NCBI RefSeq assembly: GCF_045446075.1
Contig: NZ_JBJJBQ010000005.1
Coordinates: forward strand, 1-64,000
Direction: 5' to 3'
Origin: Flavisericum labens
GTDB lineage: Bacteria; Bacteroidota; Bacteroidia; Flavobacteriales; Flavobacteriaceae
DNA length: 64,000 nt
Shown here: piece after piece, positions 12,129 to 22,036 of the stretch
Layout of the letters: every line of letters begins with the position of its first letter
How positions within the stretch are numbered: the stretch's first letter is position 1
Position numbers and translations under genes: made by a program
The notes under the pieces: model-generated
Seen by the model: only the letters and a program-made list of their open reading frames with translations
Told to the model about the DNA's origin: nothing
The model's database searches: none

Positions 12129-14891
12129 CTAAACTTCTTTTTCGATGAAATCTATATCTGGGTTGCATATTTCAATAATTAATTTTTTCAGTTCGGTTTC
12201 AAAAGATGAAAGCGTTTCTGGAGTAATTATAGCGTCTTTTTTCTTGCTGTAAGTTGATTCTTTTTTGGAAAACTTTAAAAACCCTGAGCTTAAATTTTTA
12301 AATGAAACAATACCAGCCTCAATTGGAAATTTCAGGTCATTAGAAGCCTGCATCATGTACGCATAACTAAGGACTTGAAAACTTTTGCTGTATTTTTTGT
12401 AGTCGGTAGTTATGTCTGCCCAATCAACAATTTCTACTTGGTTAGATTCTACTTTGCCCGTTTTGTAATCTATAATTCTAACCATGCCGTTGTATTCGTC
12501 CACACGGTCTACTTTTCCTTTTAGTTTTACGGGGGAGTTTAGCTCGGGAATATCGATTTCAATTTCGCTGTTGGCTTCAACAGCAATGATTTTTATTTTA
12601 TTTCCAGCTTTAATATCCTTGAGCTCCAAATCTAAAAAATTAGAAACATAGCGTTTAGCGATTTCAAAAATGATTAAATTTTTCCCCGTCGAAATATCAC
12701 CTTGTTTGTATTCATTTCTAAAATGAAAGCTTACGCGTTCTTCAATTTTAGCCTTTAATTGGTTTATGGTTTCGGGGTTTAAAACTTGACCAGTAAGTGG
12801 TTTGTAAAAATCTTCCAGAGTGTTATGAACAACAGTACCCAAGGTGTTGGCCGCAACGGTTTCTTCAACATCGTTGTGCTGCCTTATTTTCAAAATACTT
12901 TGATAATAAAAATCGATGGGGTTTCTAATGTAGTTCGTTAATGATGATGGCGAAAATCCGGCATTGGCCAATACAGTCAATTGATTTTGTAAGGCTGGAG
13001 TTTTCTTGATTTGGTTCTGTTCGTTATGTATTACGGGTACTTTCGGGGCAATTATCTTATGGTTGATGTTGTGTATGCCTTGCAGTTCCAATTGGGTGAT
13101 AAAACGACTTTTTTCGCCTCCAGTGAGCACATCAGCTTCGGTATTGTAAAGGATATAAACATTTTTAGCACGTTGTAACAATCTGTAAAAATGGTAGGTG
13201 TAAACGGCGTCTTTTTCCTTATATGTTGGTAAATTGTTTTCTAATTTTACATCAAATGGAATAAAGGAATTGTTGGTTTTTCCCGATGGTAAAATCCCTT
13301 CGTTTACTGAAGAAATAATAACGGTTTCAAAATCAAGCACACGCGATTCCAACATGCCCATAATTTGTAAACCCTGTAGCGGTTCCCCTTGAAAATCTAA
13401 GGTTTCCGAACTCAATAGCTCTTTGTAAACACTATGCAAGGTAGCTACATTGTTAATGTGTTGATTTTGCGAATTTAACCGTGAAATTTCATTAAAAAGT
13501 ACATTGAATCGGTACAAGTATTCCAATGAAAGTAGGTTGGCGCTTTTGTCTTCATCCAAATAATCTTTAATAGACAGAATTAATTTTGAGCAATTTTCGA
13601 GAGCGGATTCTAATGAATTTTCCCAATTCGAAAACAGCAAATCAATAATCTCTGAAAATTGAGGAGCAATCTTTTCAAGTTTTTGTTTCGTTAAGTATAC
13701 CAGATTATTGGTGTCAATGGTTTCCATGATTACAGAAGTATAATCTGTGTTGTCCAAAAAGAATAGCGGTTTAACAAACTGGTGTGAAATAATTTTTACA
13801 ATATCTTTATAGTAAAAGGACTTTGCTCCTGTTTTTTGTAGTTGAAATAGCGACTCAAATAACGAGGCCAAAGGAATGGACTTTAGGGGAAACCCCATAG
13901 TGATATTAAGGGCATTGATGTTTGAAGGAATGGAATTAAGCACTGGAATCAATAAGTTTTCGTCACCTAAAACCACGGCCGTATTCTGTAGAGATGGATG
14001 GTTTCGCTGTATTTTTTTTAATAGAGAACCAATATATTTTGCCTGCCCGATATTTTTTGGAATTCCGGAAACAGATATGTTTTTTTCTTCAGAATAGTTG
14101 CTTGCTATCCAATTAAACGGATGGTTTTTAAAATATTTCCAATCTTTTTTATGTTGTCTAGTAAACAGACCAGCATCATGATTTTTGTCGTTGAAGAATT
14201 CAGCATCAACATCCCAGTAAATGGATGTTGTATTATTTTGTAGCAGTTTTTGGATTATTGTTGATTCAGCCGTGTTTAGCGCATTAAAGCCCAGAAATAC
14301 ATGCTGTTTTCCGCTATTATCCTCAACGTAAGATTCAATATTCTCAACTGCTTCTCGATAAATTAAGCCCTGATAGCCTATTTGATGTGATAATAGATTT
14401 TGTGTAAAATGCTTGTAATATTTATGTAGTCTATTCCAGAAGGAAAGATAGTTTTTTACAAAATCTGTCTGGTTTTTTTCAATTGACCAATGGTCGCTTT
14501 CAATTTCTTTAATAGCACTTAGATAATTGAAAATCTTGTCTTGTGGAATAAGGTATCGATCAATCTCATTAAAGTCTTGGAGTAGTATTTGTGCCCATTT
14601 AGAAAAGGTCTCAAATGAATCTCGTTGAGATCGTTCTGTTAAACCGGAATAGGAGTTATAAAATTCAAAAAGTAGTTCGGTATTCGATATACTTTTTAAT
14701 TGTGATAATTGCTCAACAAATTCTTCAATACTTAAAATTTCCGGGGAAAACGCTGTTTTTTCTACAACCTGTGGCAATTGATGCTTCAAGAATAAACCAG
14801 CCCGTTTACTAGGAACGATAAAGGTTAATGCGGAAAAATTAGAGTTATTTTTTTTTAAGTCTTTTAAAACATCAAAAATGAAAGTTGTCAT
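12129..14891 (-). CDS. addB: AddB-like PD-(D/E)XK nuclease subunit
   Basis: 920 aa. The N-terminal part is helicase-like but degenerate (VPSKRAGLFLKHQL in place of a good Walker A), as in AddB/RexB inactive helicase subunits. The C-terminal third carries the RecB-type nuclease: GKVDRVDEY followed by IIDYKTGK at about residues 795-815, with the D and K of the motif. With the AddA-like protein at 17,689 it should form the double-strand-break resection complex. In Bacteroidota this subunit is usually annotated only as a PD-(D/E)XK family protein, so the symbol is by analogy. It starts 67 nt from ompA across a terminator. Confidence 0.82.
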   Translation of the reverse strand: MTTFIFDVLKDLKKNNSNFSALTFIVPSKRAGLFLKHQLPQVVEKTAFSPEILSIEEFVEQLSQLKSISNTELLFEFYNSYSGLTERSQRDSFETFSKWAQILLQDFNEIDRYLIPQDKIFNYLSAIKEIESDHWSIEKNQTDFVKNYLSFWNRLHKYYKHFTQNLLSHQIGYQGLIYREAVENIESYVEDNSGKQHVFLGFNALNTAESTIIQKLLQNNTTSIYWDVDAEFFNDKNHDAGLFTRQHKKDWKYFKNHPFNWIASNYSEEKNISVSGIPKNIGQAKYIGSLLKKIQRNHPSLQNTAVVLGDENLLIPVLNSIPSNINALNITMGFPLKSIPLASLFESLFQLQKTGAKSFYYKDIVKIISHQFVKPLFFLDNTDYTSVIMETIDTNNLVYLTKQKLEKIAPQFSEIIDLLFSNWENSLESALENCSKLILSIKDYLDEDKSANLLSLEYLYRFNVLFNEISRLNSQNQHINNVATLHSVYKELLSSETLDFQGEPLQGLQIMGMLESRVLDFETVIISSVNEGILPSGKTNNSFIPFDVKLENNLPTYKEKDAVYTYHFYRLLQRAKNVYILYNTEADVLTGGEKSRFITQLELQGIHNINHKIIAPKVPVIHNEQNQIKKTPALQNQLTVLANAGFSPSSLTNYIRNPIDFYYQSILKIRQHNDVEETVAANTLGTVVHNTLEDFYKPLTGQVLNPETINQLKAKIEERVSFHFRNEYKQGDISTGKNLIIFEIAKRYVSNFLDLELKDIKAGNKIKIIAVEANSEIEIDIPELNSPVKLKGKVDRVDEYNGMVRIIDYKTGKVESNQVEIVDWADITTDYKKYSKSFQVLSYAYMMQASNDLKFPIEAGIVSFKNLSSGFLKFSKKESTYSKKKDAIITPETLSSFETELKKLIIEICNPDIDFIEKEV

Positions 14892-14902
14892 ATTATAAAA
14901 AT

Positions 14903-14934
14903 AAAAAACGCCTCGGATATCCGAGGCGTTTTTT
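14903..14934. terminator. Bidirectional Rho-independent terminator after ompA
   Basis: ACGCCTCGG-atat-CCGAGGCGT forms a perfect 9-bp stem flanked by A and T runs. On the minus strand it follows ompA and precedes addB, separating the two transcripts. Confidence 0.9.
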
Positions 14935-14958
14935 AAACATATTATTTAATTATCTTGT

Positions 14959-16356
14959 TTATTTTACCAAGTTAATTTCTACACGTCTGTTGTTAGCTCT
15001 ACCAGCTCTAGTTTTGTTAGAATCAATTGGTTTAGCTTCTCCATATCCAAGAGCAGAAAGTCTAAACTCGTCAATACCGTTTTCAACTAAATATTCTTTA
15101 ACTGAAAGTGCTCTTTTTTCAGAAAGCCCTTGGTTTAATTTTTCACTACCAACGCTATCAGTATGTCCTTCAACTGTAAATTTAGAATTAGGATATTCGT
15201 TTAGAATTTTGATAATATCACCTAAAACTTCTTCAGATTGTTTTTTGATTGTAGATTTACCTGTATCGAACAAGATAGTTTTAGCATACTCGTTAAGAGT
15301 TTTTTGAACTTCGGCAGTCACTTCAGGACAACCGTCGTTAGCAACAGTACCTTTTACTTCAGGACACTTATCGTCTTTATCTAAAACGCCATCACCGTCA
15401 GTATCTGGCCATGGGCAACCATTGTTTGCAGCAGGACCAGCTTCGTTAGGACATTTATCGTCAGCATCAGTTACACCATCACCGTCAGCATCTGGACAAC
15501 CAGCTAAAGCAGCTAAACCAGCAACTGTAGGACAGTTATCTTTATTATCAGCAACACCATCGCCGTCAGAATCAGGACAACCGTTAAGTTCGGCTAAACC
15601 AGCTTCGTTAGGACAATCATCTTTGCTATCTTCAATACCGTCACCGTCAGAATCAGGACAACCGTTGAAAGCTTCTAATCCAGCAACATCTGGACAAGCA
15701 TCATCTTTGTCATAAATACCATCACCATCTGTATCAGTTCCTCCAAACTTAATAGAGATACCTGCTGTGTGTTGGAAGTGTGTTTGTAAATAATCTTCGA
15801 AAGCGTGTTTGTAGGCAGTCTGTAACGTTAAACCAACATTTTCGCTAAACCAAATATTTAAACCTAAAGTACCATTAACAGTACCAGCACCGATTTCATC
15901 AATCCAAGTGTAACCACCACCAACACCTACGTAAGGGTCAAGAGTGGTGTCTTGTAGGAAATTATACTTTATTGTTCCGTCTACTCCATAGTAAGACAAA
16001 TCGTCAACTTTATATACTTCCCCAGTTGTTGTACCTGCTACATCTCCCCAGTTTTCAATTTTATTAAGTGATCCAGTAATTCCAAAAGAAAAACCACTAC
16101 TTAAGTATTTCGATACAGAAATAGTTGATAAAGATGGTAGGATGTTCCAGTGGTCACTCGCGTTAAAAAATTCATCACCTAATGATTTACCTAAAAAAGC
16201 ATCACCTACTACGCCATCTCCAGAAGGGAAAGCGTCAACTGCGTTTGCTCCGATGGTAATTTGCCAAGGATTGTTTTCGTCTTGCGCATTTACGTTGCTA
16301 TAACCAAGTACAAGCAACATAGCGAACAATAATCTGCTAAGATTTTTCATATTCAA
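14959..16356 (-). CDS. OmpA family outer-membrane protein with TSP type-3 repeats
   Basis: 465 aa. Signal peptide (about 1-24, ending SNVNAQ), then a predicted eight-strand barrel (to about 205), five DxDGDGxxDxxDxCP calcium-binding thrombospondin type-3 repeats (about 208-345), and a C-terminal OmpA peptidoglycan-binding domain with ILFDTGKSTI, VEGHTDSVG and NRRVEI (about 350-465). It anchors the outer membrane to peptidoglycan, with the repeats forming a Ca-stiffened linker. A strong promoter lies just upstream and a strong terminator follows, so it is a monocistronic, abundant protein. The repeats are similar enough to each other to recombine. Confidence 0.95.
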   Translation of the reverse strand: MNMKNLSRLLFAMLLVLGYSNVNAQDENNPWQITIGANAVDAFPSGDGVVGDAFLGKSLGDEFFNASDHWNILPSLSTISVSKYLSSGFSFGITGSLNKIENWGDVAGTTTGEVYKVDDLSYYGVDGTIKYNFLQDTTLDPYVGVGGGYTWIDEIGAGTVNGTLGLNIWFSENVGLTLQTAYKHAFEDYLQTHFQHTAGISIKFGGTDTDGDGIYDKDDACPDVAGLEAFNGCPDSDGDGIEDSKDDCPNEAGLAELNGCPDSDGDGVADNKDNCPTVAGLAALAGCPDADGDGVTDADDKCPNEAGPAANNGCPWPDTDGDGVLDKDDKCPEVKGTVANDGCPEVTAEVQKTLNEYAKTILFDTGKSTIKKQSEEVLGDIIKILNEYPNSKFTVEGHTDSVGSEKLNQGLSEKRALSVKEYLVENGIDEFRLSALGYGEAKPIDSNKTRAGRANNRRVEINLVK

Positions 16357-16385
16357 AAGTTTAATTTTTAAGTGTTAATTGTGAA

Positions 16386-16415
16386 CAAAAGTAAGTTGTT
16401 AAATATTATTAACAA
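16386..16415 (-). promoter_or_regulatory. Promoter of the ompA-like gene
   Basis: On the minus strand TTG (16413-16415) is followed after 19 nt by TACTTTTG (16386-16393), an excellent match to the Bacteroidota promoter consensus. The leader to the ATG at 16356 is about 25 nt. Confidence 0.7.
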
Positions 16416-16473
16416 AGACAAATATATAAAAAAATACCACAAATTGACCATTCGTCGATAGTTCAGATTGAAT

Positions 16474-17667
16474 TTAGATAATATTTAAAGCTTTACCTGC
16501 ATTAGTAAAGGCTTCTATTGCTTTGTCTAAATGTTGCTTAGTATGCGAAGCCGATAGTTGCACTCTAATTCTAGCTTTATCTTTAGGTACAACAGGGAAA
16601 AAGAATCCGATAACATAAATACCCTCCCTTAAAAGCATATTGGCCATGGTTTGCGATAGCTTTGCATCATAAAGCATCACGGGAACAATGGCCGAATTAC
16701 CGTCAATAATATCAAAACCTGCTGTTTTCATACCTTTTTTAAAATAGTTGGTATTCCATTCCAAAGTATCGCGTAAGGCAGTATTGCTGTCCAACATGTC
16801 AAAAACCTTTATTGAAGCTCCAACTATAGCCGGAGCCAAAGAGTTTGAGAATAAATAGGGTCTTGAACGTTGTCGAAGCATATCGATTATCTCTTTTTTT
16901 CCGGTAGTATAGCCACCCATGGCACCTCCAAGCGCTTTGCCTAATGTTCCGGTAATAATGTCTATGCGGTTTAATACATTTTTTTCTTCAAGAGTTCCCC
17001 TACCAGTTTTCCCAATGAATCCAGCTGCATGGCATTCATCAATCATTACAAGGGCGTCATGTTTTTCGGCTAAATCACAAATTTTATCCAAAGGAGCTAA
17101 CATGCCATCCATTGAGAACACACCATCTGTAACAATAATTTTAAATCTTGAACCGTTCGTGTTAGCTTCTATGAGCTGTTTTTCCAAATCGGCCATATCA
17201 CTATTTTCGTAACGGTATCGCGCTGCTTTGCACAATCGAACACCATCAATTATGGATGCGTGATTTAAGGAGTCTGAAATTATAGCGTCTTCTTTGCCCA
17301 AGAGCGGTTCAAAAACACCACCATTGGCATCAAAGGCAGCGGCATATAAAATAGTGTCTTCAGTTTGATAAAAATTGGCTATTTTTTGCTCTAATTCTTT
17401 ATGAATATCCTGTGTGCCGCAAATGAAACGCACAGAACTCATGCCAAACCCATGAGAATCTAGAGTATCTTTTGCAGCTTGAATGACTTCAGGGTGGGAA
17501 GACAGCCCTAAATAGTTATTGGCACAAAAATTTAACACTTTTTCGCCTGTACTTAAGGTTATTTCGGCACCTTGGGCGGAAGTAATGATACGTTCCTCTT
17601 TGTAAAGCCCATTATTTTTTATGTTTTGTAGCTCTTCTTTTAGATGATTTTTCAGTTTTCCGTACAT
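16474..17667 (-). CDS. kbl: Glycine C-acetyltransferase (2-amino-3-ketobutyrate CoA ligase)
   Basis: 397 aa, the standard length for this alpha-oxoamine synthase. PLP-binding lysine K244 sits in TGTLGKALGGAMGG, with the cofactor aspartate D210 in VMIDECHAAG and the glycine-rich CANNYLGLSSHP near the N terminus. It converts 2-amino-3-ketobutyrate plus CoA to glycine and acetyl-CoA in threonine breakdown. No threonine dehydrogenase gene is adjacent. It lies 21 nt downstream of the AddA gene and could be cotranscribed. Related family members (BioF, serine palmitoyltransferase) are less likely given the RRSRPYLFSNSLAPA-type region and overall match. Confidence 0.93.
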   Translation of the reverse strand: MYGKLKNHLKEELQNIKNNGLYKEERIITSAQGAEITLSTGEKVLNFCANNYLGLSSHPEVIQAAKDTLDSHGFGMSSVRFICGTQDIHKELEQKIANFYQTEDTILYAAAFDANGGVFEPLLGKEDAIISDSLNHASIIDGVRLCKAARYRYENSDMADLEKQLIEANTNGSRFKIIVTDGVFSMDGMLAPLDKICDLAEKHDALVMIDECHAAGFIGKTGRGTLEEKNVLNRIDIITGTLGKALGGAMGGYTTGKKEIIDMLRQRSRPYLFSNSLAPAIVGASIKVFDMLDSNTALRDTLEWNTNYFKKGMKTAGFDIIDGNSAIVPVMLYDAKLSQTMANMLLREGIYVIGFFFPVVPKDKARIRVQLSASHTKQHLDKAIEAFTNAGKALNII

Positions 17668-17688
17668 TTCATTACGTTTTACGCAAAT

Positions 17689-20600
17689 TTAAACATCTTT
17701 TACCTTAATATCGTCATTTATATAAACTAAGATTTTCTTTTTGATGTTAATATGCATCTCTTCCAAAACATCTTGATACAACTGAAGCTGCTGCGCATGT
17801 TTTTTGTCTTCAAAACCAGTTTTATAGTCTATTATAATGCCTTCGTTTTTTGAGTTAACAGCTACTTTGTCGGGCCGAAGTATAATACCTTGTTGGGTAA
17901 TGATATCGCGTTCGTTGTATGTCGTATATGTTGAAGTATAAAACTCTTCAAGTTTGGGATGTTCAACAATTTGAAGAATAACTTCTTTTAACAGCAAAGC
18001 CTGTGAACTATCAATAGCGGATGTTTTTAAGAAATCGTTGATGACAAATTCAACATCGGCTTTTGTTATAATTTTCGCCATAATATCATGGATTAAGTTT
18101 CCTTTTTCTATGGCCTCTCTTTGAGCAGAATTCCATAAATAACTTGACTTCGTGACTACTTTTATATTGTGTTGTTCTTTGGCTGTTGAAATAAATTCTT
18201 GCTGGAACTGAGTATGTTTTTCTTTTTCTTTGGAAGCAGTTGAACTTTTATGTGGTTTCCCGAAGCTATAGCTTGTTTCTGAATCTTGCCAAATGCCCAG
18301 ATACTGCAAATAACTTATTAATAAACCGGAGTATTTTTTTGTATTAGCCTCCCCTTTTGTTGAAATATCTTTTGCTGAAACCACATACAATTGTTCTACG
18401 GAGCGGGTTAAGGCAACGTATAGCAGATTTATATTATCTAATTCTAATTCAGATTGATGCTTATTGTATATGCGTAATCCCTCTTCGCCAAAAAATTCAA
18501 AATCTCTATTATAATTAAGCAAAGTGTGTGTAAAGCCGTGGTATTTATCTGGGTTAATTTGAAACCATTCTTTAGGTTCTTTTTCGCGGTAAATTTCTAA
18601 ATCGGCATAAGGAAAAATAACAACAGGAAACTCTAACCCTTTTGATTTGTGTATGGTCATAATTTGAACGGCATCCTGCCCCAAGGGAGACACAATGCTC
18701 AAGTTGTCTTTCTTTTTTTCAAAATACTCCAAAAACCCAGAGATGTCAGAACCTTTCTTCTGTGAAAAATCTAGAACAACATCCAAATAAAATTGCACAT
18801 AGCCATTGGTGTTTTTAATCAAATTAAAACTTCTCACAATGGTTTCGTTTAAGTCGTAAAGCGGAAGTTTCAGTAAATCACTAGTTTTTATAAATATATC
18901 GTGATTTTTTAAGGATTTCAATAATTCTGAAAAAGTCAACTCAATATGGCTTGCAAAGAAGCTGTGCCTGTCTTCAATTTTAAAATGCTGGGCTAAAAAA
19001 TTTAAAACCCTAATTTTTATTTCTTTGTTTTTAGGCTGTACCAAAAGTCCTAAAAAATCAATTAAGAAGACCACTTCGGGCGAGTTGTTTAAGAGTAATG
19101 TTTCAGAAGAAATAATAGGAATTTGGTTTTGGCTTAAAAAATTGGCCACGGCCACACCCTCTTTTTTCTTCCTGACCAAAACACAAATATTTTCAAATTT
19201 AAAACCATTTTTTAAGCAAGTGTTAATTTTTTGCAGTACCTCGTTTGGAAAGATTTCATTTCGGTCGTCGTCTTTATCAATATCTAAAAACGATAGTTGT
19301 ACATAGCCTTCATGTTCTTTAGTAATGTCCTGTTTCACATTGTTGTACAAATGGCTATAAGCCTTATTATCAAACACCTGATTGGCCAAAAATTTAAAAA
19401 GACCGTTATTGAACTCCACCACCTCTTTAAAACTCCGATAATTGGACGGAAGGTTTTCAACGTGTTTATCTACATAAAACGGATTATCTTCATTAAATAG
19501 CCCAATAAACTGTTCGGCCTTTCCACCACGCCAACGGTAAATGGCTTGTTTGGCATCGCCCACCAGCATGGCACTTCCGTTTTCTGAAGACAGCGAATTG
19601 CTTAATAATGGTACCAAGTTTTGCCATTGCACCACCGAAGTGTCTTGAAATTCGTCAATAAAATAATGTTTGAATTTCTCGCCAATGCGCTCGTAAATAA
19701 AAGGTGTGGGCTGTTCTTTAATCTCATTATTAATTATAGAATTAAATTCTGAAATAAGCATTTTGTTTTGCTCTTCCTTTAGCGTAGCTAATTCTTGGTT
19801 TATGGAATTTAAGACCGAAAGTGGCGTGATGTTTTTGTAAAACGATTTTAAAAATTTATGATGAAAAACAGCTTGTTTAGTTTCATAAAAGCTTGATGCT
19901 ATTTGAGGCTGAATTTGCTCTATAGTTGATGCGATACTGTCGGTTACCCGCTTTGGGTAAAGTGTTTTGGTTTCAATATCTTCCTGCCATTTGGCCGTAA
20001 AATTTACGTCGAAGTTTTTGCTGCTTAATTTTTCAAAATGTTTGGGCAAGTAGCCGCCTGAAAAATCTCCAAACTCTAGGCCTGCTTCTTCAATTTCCGA
20101 TAGAACATTTTTTGCTAGTTCAATAATGGTTTTTTCTGTCGCTTTAATGTCACTTTTTAATAGGCTTTTTAAAGATTTAAAATCCAATAAGGTTTTATCT
20201 TTTAGAGTTTCAATAAACCGTATGTCATTCTCATTAACTAACTGTTTGGCTATTTTGTTAAAATCGATGGCTACGTCCCAGCTTTTATCATCGTCGGCTT
20301 TTTCAATGGCAAAGTCGACTAAAACTTGGGTCAAGTCATTGTTTGTGCCTGCTTTCGAAATTAAACGGTCCACGGCTTCACTTAAAAGGGAATCTTGGTC
20401 TAATTCAACCTCAAAATTCAATGGTAATTTTAGGTCGTGGGCAAAGGTTCTGATAATTCTGTGGGTAAACCCATCAATGGTCGATATATCAAAAGCAGCG
20501 TAATTATGTAGAATGTTATTCAATAATTTTGCTGACTTCTCATGAAGTTTTACGGGTTCCATTTTCAGTTCTTCACAAATTGATAGAAACATACTGTGGC

Positions 20601-20823
20601 TCGTCGTTAAAATTTGGGTTTTCGAAAATATTTTTAGGGTTTCAATAATGCGTTCCTTCATTTCGGCAACCGCTTTATTGGTAAAAGTAATGGCCAAGAT
20701 TCGCTTAAACTCGTAATGATTATTGGATTCCAATAAAATTTTTAAATATTCTTTTACCAGAGTGTATGTTTTTCCACTTCCTGCTGAAGCATTATATATG
20801 GTAAATGGATAATTTTTTGACAT
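17689..20823 (-). CDS. addA: AddA-like UvrD-family helicase/nuclease
   Basis: 1044 aa. The N terminus has Walker A (NASAGSGKTYTLV, about 11-23) and the UvrD motif Ia AITFTNKAVAEMKERI; motif II is YFIDEFQDTS, motif III AIYRWRGG, motif V TIHKSKGLEFP and motif VI LLYVALTRS. The C terminus carries a RecB-like nuclease region with IIIDYKTG. It is the helicase-nuclease partner of the AddB-like protein at 12,129, separated here by kbl and ompA. The symbol is by analogy with AddA/RecB. Confidence 0.88.
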   Translation of the reverse strand: MSKNYPFTIYNASAGSGKTYTLVKEYLKILLESNNHYEFKRILAITFTNKAVAEMKERIIETLKIFSKTQILTTSHSMFLSICEELKMEPVKLHEKSAKLLNNILHNYAAFDISTIDGFTHRIIRTFAHDLKLPLNFEVELDQDSLLSEAVDRLISKAGTNNDLTQVLVDFAIEKADDDKSWDVAIDFNKIAKQLVNENDIRFIETLKDKTLLDFKSLKSLLKSDIKATEKTIIELAKNVLSEIEEAGLEFGDFSGGYLPKHFEKLSSKNFDVNFTAKWQEDIETKTLYPKRVTDSIASTIEQIQPQIASSFYETKQAVFHHKFLKSFYKNITPLSVLNSINQELATLKEEQNKMLISEFNSIINNEIKEQPTPFIYERIGEKFKHYFIDEFQDTSVVQWQNLVPLLSNSLSSENGSAMLVGDAKQAIYRWRGGKAEQFIGLFNEDNPFYVDKHVENLPSNYRSFKEVVEFNNGLFKFLANQVFDNKAYSHLYNNVKQDITKEHEGYVQLSFLDIDKDDDRNEIFPNEVLQKINTCLKNGFKFENICVLVRKKKEGVAVANFLSQNQIPIISSETLLLNNSPEVVFLIDFLGLLVQPKNKEIKIRVLNFLAQHFKIEDRHSFFASHIELTFSELLKSLKNHDIFIKTSDLLKLPLYDLNETIVRSFNLIKNTNGYVQFYLDVVLDFSQKKGSDISGFLEYFEKKKDNLSIVSPLGQDAVQIMTIHKSKGLEFPVVIFPYADLEIYREKEPKEWFQINPDKYHGFTHTLLNYNRDFEFFGEEGLRIYNKHQSELELDNINLLYVALTRSVEQLYVVSAKDISTKGEANTKKYSGLLISYLQYLGIWQDSETSYSFGKPHKSSTASKEKEKHTQFQQEFISTAKEQHNIKVVTKSSYLWNSAQREAIEKGNLIHDIMAKIITKADVEFVINDFLKTSAIDSSQALLLKEVILQIVEHPKLEEFYTSTYTTYNERDIITQQGIILRPDKVAVNSKNEGIIIDYKTGFEDKKHAQQLQLYQDVLEEMHINIKKKILVYINDDIKVKDV

Positions 20824-20903
20824 TAAGATTTCTTTGCTTACAAGATAAAAACTATCAATGGTTTCATAACGATTTATTATTTTTTATTGAGGTGTATTAT
20901 CCG

Positions 20904-20911
20904 TAAATTTG
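20904..20911 (+). promoter_or_regulatory. Candidate -7 box of sod
   Basis: TAAATTTG matches TAnnTTTG. A TTG lies at 20887-20889 but only 14 nt upstream, shorter than usual. The ATG at 20949 is 37 nt downstream. Confidence 0.4.
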
Positions 20912-20948
20912 AAGGAAATTAAATATTAATAATTTAAAACAAAAAATT

Positions 20949-21557
20949 ATGGCTTTCGAATTACCGAAATTAGGATACAATTATGATGCTTTAGAGCCGC
21001 ATATTGATGCGCGTACTATGGAAATTCATCATACGAAGCACCACCAGGGATATACTAATAATTTAAATGCTGCTATTGAAGGAACCGATTTAGAAGGAAA
21101 ATCAATTGAAGATATCCTTACAAATCTGGATATGAGCAACGGTGCAGTAAGAAACAATGGTGGAGGGTTTTATAACCACTCTTTGTTCTGGAACGTGTTG
21201 AGCCCAGAGGATAGAGGTTATTTATCTGGTGAATTAAAAGATGCCATTGAGGCTGCTTATGGTTCAAAAGAAGCATTTATTGAAGCATTCAGTAAAGCTG
21301 CAGCTACTCGTTTTGGATCTGGTTGGGCTTGGCTTTGTGTACATAAAGGAGGAAAGGTTGAAGTTTGTTCTTCACCAAATCAAGACAACCCGTTAATGCC
21401 AGGAGTTGGCTGTGGTGGAACACCTATTTTAGGACTTGATGTATGGGAGCATGCTTATTACTTAAATTACCAAAACCGTCGTCCGGATTACATAAAAGCA
21501 TTTTTTAACGTAATCAACTGGAATGAAGCTGAAAAACGTTATGCTGAAGCGAAATAA
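20949..21557 (+). CDS. sodA: Superoxide dismutase, Mn-type or cambialistic
   Basis: 202 aa. Metal ligands are visible as H27 (MEIHHTKHH), H77 (GGGFYNHSLFW), D164 and H168 (DVWEHAYYLNY). The second-sphere glutamine sits in SSPNQDNPL (about residue 145), the position used by manganese enzymes, rather than in the N-terminal domain as in iron enzymes. A Phe replaces the usual residue in GGGxxNHS. No signal peptide, so it is cytoplasmic. It is monocistronic, with a hairpin terminator 23 nt after the stop. With the MntR/TroA cluster at 43-51 kb it would form a manganese-based oxidative defence; that link is inference. Confidence 0.95.
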   Translation: MAFELPKLGYNYDALEPHIDARTMEIHHTKHHQGYTNNLNAAIEGTDLEGKSIEDILTNLDMSNGAVRNNGGGFYNHSLFWNVLSPEDRGYLSGELKDAIEAAYGSKEAFIEAFSKAAATRFGSGWAWLCVHKGGKVEVCSSPNQDNPLMPGVGCGGTPILGLDVWEHAYYLNYQNRRPDYIKAFFNVINWNEAEKRYAEAK

Positions 21558-21579
21558 TTAGCTTAAAAAATTTAACAAT

Positions 21580-21610
21580 AGCCTGGAGAAGATTTCTTCG
21601 GGCTTTTTTT
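21580..21610 (+). terminator. Terminator of sodA
   Basis: AGCC...GGCT stem enclosing GAAGA/TCTTC, followed by seven T. Located 23 nt after the sodA stop. Confidence 0.75.
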
Positions 21611-21637
21611 ATGCAAAAAAAGAAAATTTATAAAATG

Positions 21638-21707
21638 AAAAAGGTGAACAGATGTTCACCTTTTTGCCCCAAATCTACCATAAACTTAACCTACTTATGT
21701 TATGGTG
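21638..21707. repeat. 70-bp direct repeat, copy 1
   Basis: Consists of a hairpin GGTGAAC-agat-GTTCACC (21643-21660) followed by T5 and GCCCC, then a second hairpin CCATAA...TTATGG (21678-21705). The same arrangement recurs at 21850 with only a few changes. In the 479-bp gap between sodA and purF, the spacer between copies (21708-21849) holds nothing recognisable. The first hairpin plus T-run can act as a terminator; the conserved second part is unexplained. Confidence 0.8.
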
Positions 21708-21849
21708 GTTGACAAGATATAGTAATTAGTAGGTTTGCTGAAATATATTAGTTGAACGGCGTAAATATTGGCTTAACTAGATAGAAATAATTATTAAGAT
21801 AAAAGGATGGTTGGAAAATAAAGAATAGGGCATTTGGCAAAAAAGCATA

Positions 21850-21922
21850 AAAAAAGGCGAACAGATGTTCACCTTTTTTTGCCCCAAATCTACCATGAAC
21901 TTAACCTACTTATGTTATGGTG
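21850..21922. repeat. 70-bp direct repeat, copy 2
   Basis: Nearly identical to copy 1 over its whole length, including AAATCTACCAT and AACTTAACCTACTTATG. Differences: GGCGAAC instead of GGTGAAC on one side of the first stem (one C-A mismatch), three more T in the T-run, and G for A after ACCAT. Confidence 0.8.
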
Positions 21923-22036
21923 AGACCAAGTTATGCGTATTTTAGATAAACGAAGTATTTTTTAGATTAAATACATATTTTTAGGATGAAATACATATTT
22001 TGTGGTTTTCCTATAATCAAATTATTAATGTCGTAA

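Noticed and set aside
15359..15736. Possible low-complexity or tandem-repeat artefact in the ompA-like gene
   Set aside because: The repeats are the DxDGDGxxDxxDxCP calcium-binding units of TSP type-3 domains, normal for this family.
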